Of a stretch of DNA of 40,410 bases, positions 1 to 7,206 are shown in pieces (the stretch's first letter is position 1; every line of letters begins with the position of its first letter). The notes under the pieces are model-generated. The model searched no databases, was not told the origin of the DNA, and was given only the letters and a program-made list of their open reading frames with translations. A program made the translations under genes and the position numbers. Source of the DNA: CAYJAD01 sp964370675 (GTDB lineage: Bacteria > Desulfobacterota > Desulfovibrionia > Desulfovibrionales > Desulfovibrionaceae); assembly GCA_964370675.1 (NCBI GenBank), contig CAYJKC010000017.1, forward strand, positions 1 through 40,410. The letters run 5' to 3'.

Positions 1-50
<50 letters not shown>

Positions 51-126
51 GACACAAGAAGCTTTTACAGAAAGTAAGTCTTTTTAGCAAGCTTTTTTTT
101 ATAAAAAAATAAATTATTGTTTTTGT

Positions 127-834
127 TTAATAAACTACACTGTAAGACATGACTTCTGGGCGATGAAAATACAATTCAACACGCCTGTTAAGAACTTTGT
201 TAACTTCATCATCATTGGGCGCAAAGGGGCGGGTATCTCCGTAAGCAACTCCTCTTAAGCGTGTAGGCTTAATACCTTGATCAATTAAATAACGCACAAC
301 TGCCGCAGCGCGTGCTCCAGATAATTCCCATACAGATGGATATGGTGCAGAAAGTTCATTAGCAGAAGCATGCCCACGCACCACCAAATAAAGATTATAT
401 TCATTCAATATGGCTACGGCATCTTCTAAGATAAGTTTTGCAGCATCACTAAGGATTGCAGAGTTTGGCTGAAACATTAAGCCAGAATGCACGCGCAATT
501 GCACCCCTACATCATCAGCACTAACCCCTGAAGAATCTTGAGGAACAGCGTCTGCCATGAGCATTTGTTTAATTTTTTGAGCTATGGCATAATGTGCTTT
601 TTCGGCTTCAGAAATAGTTTGTACTCTGGTGTCTATTTTATCAGTATTTTGAATAAAGGGGTTATTGGTAACTGGTGAGGTAGCACCAGTTTCCATATTA
701 CTTTCACCTGCAAAATAAGCTGCTAGTCCGGCTTTAGTTTCAGGTGGAGCCATATTTAAGACCCAAAGCAAGAGAAAAAATGCCATCATTGCCGTTACAA
801 AGTCGGCATAAGCTACTTTCCATGCACCGCCCAT
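127..834 (-). CDS. motB: Flagellar motor stator protein MotB
   Basis: This is the peptidoglycan-anchored B subunit of the ion-driven stator that powers flagellar rotation. The single N-terminal membrane helix (about residues 7-28) carries the motif AYADFVTAMMAFF, with Asp11 matching the essential ion-binding aspartate of MotB. The C-terminal OmpA-like domain spans about residues 115-226 and includes RGHASANE, ELSGARAAAVVRYL and NRRVELYF. The protein is 235 aa. The cytoplasmic N-terminus before the helix is very short (6 residues against some 25 in E. coli MotB), but the start is supported by AGGAG (841-845) 6 nt upstream. It follows motA by 31 bp in the same direction. The intact Asp and OmpA-like domain argue for a functional stator. 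Confidence 0.95.
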   Translation of the reverse strand: MGGAWKVAYADFVTAMMAFFLLLWVLNMAPPETKAGLAAYFAGESNMETGATSPVTNNPFIQNTDKIDTRVQTISEAEKAHYAIAQKIKQMLMADAVPQDSSGVSADDVGVQLRVHSGLMFQPNSAILSDAAKLILEDAVAILNEYNLYLVVRGHASANELSAPYPSVWELSGARAAAVVRYLIDQGIKPTRLRGVAYGDTRPFAPNDDEVNKVLNRRVELYFHRPEVMSYSVVY

Positions 835-865
835 ATTATACTCCTATAATGCCTTAACAATCATT

Positions 866-1714
866 TTATTTACCTTTTAGGGATTCTTCCATTTCAGAAA
901 AAGTGGGTCTAAAAGGGTTTGGAATGGCGCGTCTACCATATTCCACAGCCATGAGCGGTGTGGAACCACGAATGGCAGCGGCAACAGCTTCCTTAATGGA
1001 ATTATAGTAAAAATGTTCTTCATGGGCGTGATTTTCAAGTTTTGCTCCCATGGGACCAAAAAAACCATAACATAATAAAATACCAACAAATGTACCTACA
1101 AGTGCTGCAGCAATATAGTGTCCAAGTACTTCTGGTGGTTCGTTAATTTTACTCATGGAAAGTACAACACCAAGTACACATGCTACAATACCCATACCGG
1201 GCATGGATTCAGCCATATGTGTTACGGCATGTGCTGGTAGTAGTTCTTCTTCATGCATAGTGTGCATATCAATAGCCATGAGGCTATCAATGTCTGCTGG
1301 ATCGCCAGTAGTTAAATAAACCCGTAAGGTATCACCAATAAATGTAACAGTTCTTGGTGAGCTTGAAATGGTTGGGTATTTATTAAAGATGGCACTGGAT
1401 TCTGGTTTTTCTACGTCACTTTCAATACTAATTACACCTTCACGGTGCATTTTTGAAAAAAGAGCATAGAGTAGACCTAGGGTCTCTAAATATTTTTCCT
1501 TACTTGACCCAGGGTCGCCAAAGATATGTTTTAGGCTTTTTAAGATAAGCTTCCAAGTGTATTTAGTTTGAGAGGCAAAAAAAGCCCCCATACACGCACC
1601 AAGAATAATAACATATTCCGCTGGTTGGAATAATATAAGAAAGTCGCCCTTAGCCATAACATAACCGGCAACAACACTTCCTATAACAATGAGTAAACCA
1701 ATAATTATGTACAT
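866..1714 (-). CDS. motA: Flagellar motor stator protein MotA
   Basis: This is the four-helix A subunit of the stator, which pairs with MotB to form the ion channel and presses on FliG. The 282-aa length is close to E. coli MotA. Helices lie at about residues 2-20, 33-50, 170-188 and 200-221. MHREG places Arg91 at the conserved torque-generating position in the cytoplasmic loop. Pro172 (in MPGMG) and Pro221 match the two functionally important prolines of E. coli MotA (173 and 222). It is the first gene of a motA-motB pair, with GGGA before the start. A sigma-28-like promoter lies 46-72 bp upstream, which would tie expression to late flagellar gene control. Confidence 0.95.
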   Translation of the reverse strand: MYIIIGLLIVIGSVVAGYVMAKGDFLILFQPAEYVIILGACMGAFFASQTKYTWKLILKSLKHIFGDPGSSKEKYLETLGLLYALFSKMHREGVISIESDVEKPESSAIFNKYPTISSSPRTVTFIGDTLRVYLTTGDPADIDSLMAIDMHTMHEEELLPAHAVTHMAESMPGMGIVACVLGVVLSMSKINEPPEVLGHYIAAALVGTFVGILLCYGFFGPMGAKLENHAHEEHFYYNSIKEAVAAAIRGSTPLMAVEYGRRAIPNPFRPTFSEMEESLKGK

Positions 1715-1759
1715 ATTTTTCCCAAAAAAATTACAATCTTTAGCCTATTTGTATAAGTC

Positions 1760-1786
1760 ATATCGAAAAAAATAAAAAAATCTTTA
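1760..1786 (-). promoter_or_regulatory. Sigma-28 (FliA)-type promoter of motAB
   Basis: On the minus strand TAAAGATT is followed by 11 nt and then TTCGATAT. This matches the FliA consensus TAAAGTTT-N11-GCCGATAA in spacing exactly and in the core TAAAG and CGAT blocks. The predicted transcription start is near 1752, leaving a leader of about 38 nt before motA. The region is very A/T-rich, so chance similarity is possible, but location and gene function fit. Confidence 0.6.
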
Positions 1787-1985
1787 GCCTTGGGGAAATT
1801 TGCTTATTGATGCTCAGGCAAAATCATACATTATATAAATATACATCAAATAAAAAATTGCAATATTTTGTTGTAATAATTATTACTTAACCTAAGTTAG
1901 TTCATGACGCAAGTTTAGACTTTTTAAGCAAATTGTAAGTCTTATCCTTTTTACTTGGTGTTTTTTAGCTTAAATCTAATACATG

Positions 1986-2690
1986 CTAAAGTGTTTTAAG
2001 CATCTTTTGGGCAAGGTCTATCACAGTATATTCATGTAAGGCATTGTTTTCAAAAATATTACATGTAGTGTTGTTTAATTCTTCTTGCGTAAGACGGTTT
2101 AAAAAAGGGGCTATTTCAAGCGGGTTTAGCATGTTTTTAGGAAATTGCATTAATGCCCAAACAGCCATGCCACGGCAAGCTAGGTCTTGGTCTTGTAAGC
2201 CGCGTATGAGCCAAGGCACAACGCGCTCACAAAGCTCAGGGCGTGCTAAAGCAAAGCGACCTATAGCCCAATAGCAAGAGCGACGTAATATATCATGGTC
2301 ACAGTAATTATCGTCACGCCCTGTGTCCATAATATATGATAATAGTACGGAATGAAATTCCTTAGCCATGCGCGGACATTGTGCCAAAGTTTCGGCAAAA
2401 GCTTCTGGTATGCCCCAGCCAATATTGCCTGACTCTTCATTCATTTGCCACAGAAAACGGCGCACAAGGTTTCTTGCATCTTCTGCTTTTTCTACACATA
2501 AAATATTAATGCACATGCCAAGAGCAATGGCTGCTCTATGGGTCATAGAATCACCAAGTAATAGAAATGAAAAGAGTGGACCTGCAGCTTGGCGTGGATT
2601 TAAAGTTTCAATACTATTTAATTGTTCATGCCAATTTTCTGCTTCTAACCATTGGCGCAAAAGTTTTTTATGATTTTGTAAACGTCCCAT
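1986..2690 (-). CDS. DVU0298-like HEAT-repeat protein
   Basis: This 234-aa protein is all-helical with no signal peptide or membrane segment. Helical pairs such as SMTHRAAIALGMCI, DILRRSCYWAIGRFAL and DLACRGMAVWALMQF resemble HEAT/PBS-lyase-type repeats. The segment ESGNIGWGIPEAFAE (about residues 85-99) is the most distinctive block and resembles a conserved uncharacterised Desulfovibrio family labelled DVU0298. HEAT-like repeats usually mediate protein-protein contact; no catalytic motif is visible. It stands alone between motAB and the divergent aminotransferase gene, so context gives no pathway. The family name is from memory and the function is unknown. Confidence 0.7.
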   Translation of the reverse strand: MGRLQNHKKLLRQWLEAENWHEQLNSIETLNPRQAAGPLFSFLLLGDSMTHRAAIALGMCINILCVEKAEDARNLVRRFLWQMNEESGNIGWGIPEAFAETLAQCPRMAKEFHSVLLSYIMDTGRDDNYCDHDILRRSCYWAIGRFALARPELCERVVPWLIRGLQDQDLACRGMAVWALMQFPKNMLNPLEIAPFLNRLTQEELNNTTCNIFENNALHEYTVIDLAQKMLKTL

Positions 2691-2821
2691 GCAGAACCTC
2701 TTTTATTATTATATTTGCAACTTATCGTGTTTTTAATTGTTTTTCAAGATAATTTTCCTTTACCTTTTGGTATTGAGGATGTAATTTCTTGTAGCAAAAA
2801 TTTATTTATGAGGAATTTGCC

Positions 2822-3934
2822 ATGACAAAAGATTTATTAAATGGTCTTAAACCCACTTTACTTATGGGCCCTGGTCCTTCTTGCGTATCTGATGCTGTAT
2901 ATGCAGCTCTTGGAAAACCAACTATTGGTCATTTAGATCCATACTTTGTGGAAATTATGGATGCAATTAAAGATCAATTACGTCAGGTTTTTAATACACA
3001 TAATAGCTTAACCATGCCCATGTCTGGCACTGGTTCAGCCGGCATGGAAACTTGCTTCGTAAACCTTATAGAAAAGGGCGACAAAGTGCTAGTGCTTACC
3101 AATGGTGTATTTGGTAAGCGTATGCAAGATGTTGCAGCACGTCTTGGAGCCAATGTTGATGCTTTGGAAATTGCTTGGGGTGAACCCGTATTACCTTCTG
3201 AAGTTGATATTAAGCTTAGTAGTGGTCAATATGACATAGTTGCCCTTGTGCATGCTGAAACTTCCACAGGTGTTGTTTCTGATGCTGCTGCTATTGGTAA
3301 AATGGTTCATAATCACGGTGCGTTATTCATTCTTGATTGTGTGACTAGCCTTGGTGGTATGCCTGTTGAGCTAGATGCATGGCATGTTGATGCGGCATAT
3401 TCTGGTACACAAAAATGCTTATCCTGCCCTCCAGGATTAGCACCCATAAGCTTTTCTGCTCGTGCCATGAAGAAGCTACAAGATCGCAAAACAAAAGTTC
3501 CTAACTGGTATTTAGATTTATCTCTTATTGCATCTTATTGGGAAGGAACAACTCGTACCTACCATCACACAGCACCTATAAATATGGAATATGCTCTATA
3601 TGCAGCCTTAAAGCATGCCTTGGATGAAGGCTTAAGTAATGTTTTTGAGCGTCACAGACAAATGCATCAATTACTTGTAGATGGTCTTGATAAGCTTGGA
3701 TTAGAGATGTTAGTACAACCTCAATATCGCTTACCTATGCTTAATTCTGTGAAAGTTCCACAAGGTGTGGATGAAGCAGCCATTCGCAGCCGTTTGCTAA
3801 AAGAATTTAATATTGAAATCGGAGCAGGCTTAGGTCCGCTAGCTGGTCAAATTTGGCGTATTGGTCTTATGGGTCATACAGCTTATAAGCACAATGTAGA
3901 ACGTGTGCTTGAAGTATTAGCCAAGGTTTTATAG
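2822..3934 (+). CDS. Class V aminotransferase, alanine-glyoxylate/serine-pyruvate type
   Basis: This is a PLP-dependent fold-type I enzyme of 370 aa, the usual length for alanine-glyoxylate/serine-pyruvate aminotransferases. MGPGPSCVSDAV near the N-terminus, SGTGSAGMET (68-77) for the phosphate cup and HAETSTGV (144-151) are typical. LDCVTSLGG (171-179) contains the Asp that contacts the PLP ring nitrogen, and YSGTQKCLSCPPGL places the Schiff-base lysine at Lys198. The usual reaction moves an amino group between alanine or serine and glyoxylate or pyruvate; the true donor cannot be read from sequence. The start is supported by GAGGA a few nt upstream. The gene stands alone, followed by a strong terminator. 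Confidence 0.88.
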   Translation: MTKDLLNGLKPTLLMGPGPSCVSDAVYAALGKPTIGHLDPYFVEIMDAIKDQLRQVFNTHNSLTMPMSGTGSAGMETCFVNLIEKGDKVLVLTNGVFGKRMQDVAARLGANVDALEIAWGEPVLPSEVDIKLSSGQYDIVALVHAETSTGVVSDAAAIGKMVHNHGALFILDCVTSLGGMPVELDAWHVDAAYSGTQKCLSCPPGLAPISFSARAMKKLQDRKTKVPNWYLDLSLIASYWEGTTRTYHHTAPINMEYALYAALKHALDEGLSNVFERHRQMHQLLVDGLDKLGLEMLVQPQYRLPMLNSVKVPQGVDEAAIRSRLLKEFNIEIGAGLGPLAGQIWRIGLMGHTAYKHNVERVLEVLAKVL

Positions 3935-3941
3935 TTTAATT

Positions 3942-3984
3942 AAATCATTTGACCCACTTATGATAAGTGGGTCAAATGATTTTT
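3942..3984 (+). terminator. Intrinsic terminator, probably bidirectional
   Basis: A perfect 19-bp inverted repeat (3942-3960 and 3964-3982) with a 3-nt loop is followed by TTTT. It ends the aminotransferase gene. Read leftward the stem also ends in a short T-rich stretch, so it probably stops the converging PTS operon transcript too. Confidence 0.9.
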
Positions 3985-4036
3985 AGTGCCGACTATCTAG
4001 TTTAATTCTTAGTTAATATTAGTCTTTAATTTCCCA

Positions 4037-4710
4037 TTAATTTGCAAGAAATATTAATATAAGTGCCAATAATAATATGGCATAGGCTCTTTTGGTTCTT
4101 AGTGCCAATATGGCACCCATAAGGCTTGCTGCATAAAGTATTGTCCAGCTAAAGTTTTCAATGTGCAGATTAAATTTTAAGCTGATTATATCAAATAATA
4201 AGTATAAAATGAAAAACAAAACTATATAAAGGGCAGAATAAATTAAGATAAATTTTGTTAGTGACTTGTAAATAATTTGGCTTGGATGCATGCCAGTTTG
4301 AGGATTTGCAGTCCATTTTTCCACACAGCAAATATAGTTATTAGCTTGCTTTCTTTGGAATAATTCTATTTTTATAGTAGTATATGCAAGACTTAAACAA
4401 ATGAGAAGTGGTATGGCAAATTGGCTTGGATGTTGCCAATTAAATATTAAAGCCATGGGATATAATAACAAAAATGACAAATTACCAGAGGGTGGAATGA
4501 TAGCACCAAGGCGCAAAGCATCAAGCCAAAATAATTCAAATACAATACCAAGAGCTAAACTAAATTCTAAATTATTAGTAATAATGCCTAAAAAAAACGC
4601 TACCACAAGAGGGCGATCGAAAAGACCTATGCTAACACTGCAGCGTGCAAGGCTTGTAAGGACAAAAAAAAACAACTAATACTTGCTAAAAAGGTGATGT
4701 CATAATTCAT
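4037..4710 (-). CDS. PTS mannose-family EIIC; frame interrupted at a T9 run
   Basis: This is the membrane channel subunit of a mannose/sorbose-family phosphotransferase permease. Family motifs are LFDRPLVVAFFLGIITNN and FELFWLDALRLGAIIPPSG, followed by several hydrophobic helices. The natural start is ATG at 4708-4710, which has GAGG (4716-4719) 5 nt upstream and overlaps the end of the EIIB gene. That frame encodes MNYDITFLASISCFF, runs into nine T (4664-4672) and then meets a stop. The rest of EIIC is in another frame, reachable by one extra T. The only start in the downstream frame is a TTG at 4673-4675 with no ribosome site and a stop codon just before it. Joined, the product would be about 224 aa with normal N-terminal spacing. 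This may be slippage, phase variation, a pseudogene or a sequence error. Confidence 0.8.
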
Positions 4711-5155
4711 GCAAGCCTCGTGGTTTTTCTGTGGGTATAGAGCGAAAATCAATCATGTATTGTTCATTTAAGCTTTGTAAAAATTCAAATTCGGCATCAG
4801 TTACTGCCACATGGGGTAGTAACTGTTTTTTATTAGCTCCAAAGTGTAAGTTACCAATGTTAATGCGTGAAATGCTAATATCATATTTTAGTGCTTGGGC
4901 TAAGTCTTGGCAATGTTCTAGCAAGATAAGAATTTTTTCATTTGGGTAATAACTTATTATTTCAGGTAACTGAGCTATAGTTATAAAGTGTACATTAATT
5001 TGTTTTGGTATGGCTAGGCAAATTATTTGTTGCCGCAAAGCATCACTTGCAAGATCATCATTGGCAACAATTAATTGCTTGGCATGCAAAAAGGGTAGCC
5101 ATGCCTCAATAACTTGCCCATGTACAAGGCGGTTATCAACACGAAATAATACCAT
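4700..5155 (-). CDS. PTS mannose-family EIIB
   Basis: This is the cytoplasmic phosphocarrier that takes phosphate from EIIA and passes it to the incoming sugar or, in regulatory systems, to another protein. The N-terminal motif FRVDNRLVHGQV contains the phospho-acceptor His12. The 151-aa length and the later block ISRINIGNLHFG fit the mannose/sorbose EIIB fold. The start lies 10 nt after the EIIA stop, and the end overlaps the likely EIIC start by 11 bp, so all three are probably translationally coupled. No EIID follows EIIC, so a complete sugar permease cannot be shown from this window. Confidence 0.92.
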   Translation of the reverse strand: MVLFRVDNRLVHGQVIEAWLPFLHAKQLIVANDDLASDALRQQIICLAIPKQINVHFITIAQLPEIISYYPNEKILILLEHCQDLAQALKYDISISRINIGNLHFGANKKQLLPHVAVTDAEFEFLQSLNEQYMIDFRSIPTEKPRGLHEL

Positions 5156-5165
5156 AACAGCTCAA

Positions 5166-5582
5166 TTACTTACCTAGCATGCTTCCAGCTACCACAATAC
5201 CATTCTTACCAGACTCTTCGGCAATGCTTGCAAGCTCAGTTAAATCCTTATTGCGTGATGTAAAAACTTTCAAAATCATGGGCAGGTTAACACCAGTTAT
5301 AACTTCTACTTTGTGTTTAGCAAGTAAAGCTAGGCTTAAATTGGTTGGAGTTCCACCAAACATATCTGTGAGGATAATAACTCCAGCTCCTTTATCTAGT
5401 CGCGCTGTGGCATCTTCAAGGCGACTTACGGTTTCGCTAACTTCAAAGGCTGCATCTATGCTAATGGATGTACAATCGGTGAGTTGACCTAAGATAAACT
5501 CTGCTGTGCGCAGTAGTGCTGCAGCATAATCTCCGTGGGCTACAACAATAATGCCTACTTGCTTGTTATTATCTTGACTCAT
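5166..5582 (-). CDS. PTS mannose-family EIIA
   Basis: This is the cytoplasmic EIIA domain, phosphorylated by HPr. GIIVVAHGDYA places the phospho-accepting histidine at His16, and LTDMFGGTPTNLS (about residues 72-84) is the classic mannose-EIIA motif. The protein is 138 aa, a single domain, unlike E. coli ManX where EIIA and EIIB are fused. It follows rapZ by 33 bp. In enterobacteria the rpoN-linked EIIA is PtsN (EIIA-Ntr), a different fold; here a mannose-type EIIA takes the equivalent slot, which suggests a regulatory use. Confidence 0.93.
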   Translation of the reverse strand: MSQDNNKQVGIIVVAHGDYAAALLRTAEFILGQLTDCTSISIDAAFEVSETVSRLEDATARLDKGAGVIILTDMFGGTPTNLSLALLAKHKVEVITGVNLPMILKVFTSRNKDLTELASIAEESGKNGIVVAGSMLGK

Positions 5583-5615
5583 ATTTTACTCCTTATCCTG
5601 CTATCAAAAAATATT

Positions 5616-6503
5616 TTAACCAAGGCTTAAATGCCTATGCTCAAGTGAAGTTGCATAACCAGCTTGTTTTATAACCTTACACATCTGTTCTGCTGTGGCA
5701 ACTGAGCGATGTCGCCCACCAGTACAGCCAAGAGCTAAGCTTATCCGATAACGCCCTTCATGTGCTATATGTTCAAGAGTTAATAACATAAATTCAGTAA
5801 ACTTTTGTAAAAATTTTTGCTCTGATTTTTTACCAAAGACATAATCAACTATGGCTACATCTTGTCCAGATAAAGGTCGTAATGATATGTCGAAATAAGG
5901 ATTAGGTAAGAAGCGTAAGTCAAAAACAAAGTCTGCTTCCTTTGGTATGCCATACTTAAAACCAAATGAAATAATATTCACTTTTAGAGAGCGCATGGTT
6001 CGCCCAAGCTTACCCCAGCGATCTTGCAATTCTCTGCGTAAGTCATGTATGGAGTATGTACTAGTATCAATAACCATATCAGCCATTTGCCTTAAAGGAG
6101 CAAGTAGCCTTTTTTCAGATTCAATGGCTAGCTCAAGACCCATTCCTTGGCGTTCAAGCGGGTGTGGGCGCCTAGTGGTAGCATAGCGGCGCATTAATTC
6201 ATTTTCTTGTGACTCTAAAAATATAATGCATGGTTCAACATTTTTTGCCCAAACATCTTGCATGGCTTTGCTTAAATCATCGGCAAGATTTGTATTGTGC
6301 AAGCTAATACCAAGGGCAACACCATTAAAATGGCGCATGGAGTCACGTTTTATAAGGTCTACCATGTCATGCACTAAGGTTATTGGCAAACCGTCGACAG
6401 TAAAATAACCTAAGTCTTCAAATACTTGTAAAGCTGTGCTTTTTCCAGCACCAGAAATGCCTACAATAATAAAAGCTTTTAGGGTTACTTTTTCAAGCGA
6501 CAT
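5616..6503 (-). CDS. rapZ: RapZ / YvcJ-family nucleotide-binding protein
   Basis: This is a P-loop protein of the RapZ/YvcJ family. In E. coli RapZ binds small RNAs and directs RNase E to GlmZ, controlling glucosamine-6-phosphate synthesis; whether that holds here is unknown. The Walker A motif GISGAGKST lies near residues 15-23 from the chosen start, and the C-terminal hallmark LGCTGGRHRSV is present. I chose ATG 6501-6503 (295 aa, close to E. coli's 284): GGGA lies just upstream, and an upstream TTG extension would run into the stem of the terminator at 6520-6564. EIIA follows after 33 bp. Confidence 0.93.
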   Translation of the reverse strand: MSLEKVTLKAFIIVGISGAGKSTALQVFEDLGYFTVDGLPITLVHDMVDLIKRDSMRHFNGVALGISLHNTNLADDLSKAMQDVWAKNVEPCIIFLESQENELMRRYATTRRPHPLERQGMGLELAIESEKRLLAPLRQMADMVIDTSTYSIHDLRRELQDRWGKLGRTMRSLKVNIISFGFKYGIPKEADFVFDLRFLPNPYFDISLRPLSGQDVAIVDYVFGKKSEQKFLQKFTEFMLLTLEHIAHEGRYRISLALGCTGGRHRSVATAEQMCKVIKQAGYATSLEHRHLSLG

Positions 6504-6519
6504 AGAATATTCCCACGAT

Positions 6520-6564
6520 AAAAAAGGGTATTGCAAATAGATTTAAATTATTTACAATACCCTT
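6520..6564 (-). terminator. Intrinsic terminator/attenuator between hpf and rapZ
   Basis: On the minus strand, 16-nt arms (6549-6564 and 6524-6539) pair with one G-U wobble around a 9-nt loop and are followed by TTTTTT (6520-6525). It lies between the hpf stop (6578) and the rapZ start (6503). It should cut most transcription after hpf while letting some read through to rapZ and the PTS genes. Confidence 0.85.
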
Positions 6565-6577
6565 CTTCATAATTATA

Positions 6578-7111
6578 TTAAATGATTGGGTCAATTAATC
6601 CATATTCGCCATTGCTACGACGATACACAACATTTATGCGTTGATTTTCTGCACTTAAAAATACAAGAAATTCACTACCCACAGATTCAAGCTGCAAAAT
6701 AGCTTCATCTAAGGGCATGGGCTTTGGTTCAAAGCGTCGTGTTCCAATGCTACTATCTTCTATTTCGCCGCCAAAATTATAAGTAAATACTTGCACCTTA
6801 GCATCGCGAGCTTGTCTTAGATGCTTTTTTTGCTTTGATACATGCTTCTTGATTTGGGCTTCAAGCTTATCAAGTACAAGGTCAATGGATGAGTACATTT
6901 CTTCGGTTTGCTCAGTAGCTGTAAGGGTAAGCCCTTCACCGTTAACACGTACATCACACTTATGGCGGAACTTATCAACACTTAAATGCACTTGCACATC
7001 AAGACCCGAGGCTTTGCCAAAAAAACGCCCAAGTTTTTCAAAACGGCGTCGGGCATACTTTTTTAAATGATCAGAAGGTTCAAAGTTCTTGAAAGTGAAG
7101 GATATATTCAT
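6578..7111 (-). CDS. hpf: Long-form ribosome hibernation promoting factor
   Basis: This protein binds the 30S subunit and, in its long form, dimerises ribosomes into inactive 100S particles in slow-growing cells. The N-terminal S30AE domain (about residues 1-100) begins MNISFTFKNFEPSDHLKKYA. The C-terminal dimerisation domain (about 120-175) contains FLVFLSAENQRINVVYRR and YGLIDPII. At 177 aa it is the long form, not the short HPF found beside rpoN in E. coli. AAGGAG precedes the start. It sits 95 bp after rpoN and is followed by an intrinsic terminator, so it can be expressed more strongly than the genes beyond. Confidence 0.95.
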   Translation of the reverse strand: MNISFTFKNFEPSDHLKKYARRRFEKLGRFFGKASGLDVQVHLSVDKFRHKCDVRVNGEGLTLTATEQTEEMYSSIDLVLDKLEAQIKKHVSKQKKHLRQARDAKVQVFTYNFGGEIEDSSIGTRRFEPKPMPLDEAILQLESVGSEFLVFLSAENQRINVVYRRSNGEYGLIDPII

Positions 7112-7174
7112 TTAGTTCTCCTTAGTTCAAGGTCAACACAAAATTGTGCGGACACCCACCACTACCATAATTCA

Positions 7175-7191
7175 AATGTGTTTAACACATT
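7175..7191. promoter_or_regulatory. 17-nt palindrome between rpoN and hpf
   Basis: AATGTGTT and AACACATT flank a single T, a perfect palindrome 64 bp upstream of the hpf start. There is no T-tract, so it is more likely an operator or RNA hairpin than a terminator. No specific regulator can be named. Confidence 0.4.
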
Positions 7192-7206
7192 AAATATGCT
7201 ATATTG

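Noticed and set aside
4673..4675. TTG as the true start of EIIC
   Set aside because: No ribosome site, an in-frame stop immediately upstream, and loss of the conserved first helix make it less likely than ATG 4710 with a frame change at T9.
6504..6536. TTG start adding 11 residues to RapZ
   Set aside because: The extension lies partly inside the hpf terminator stem and has no ribosome site; ATG 6503 has GGGA and gives the normal family length.
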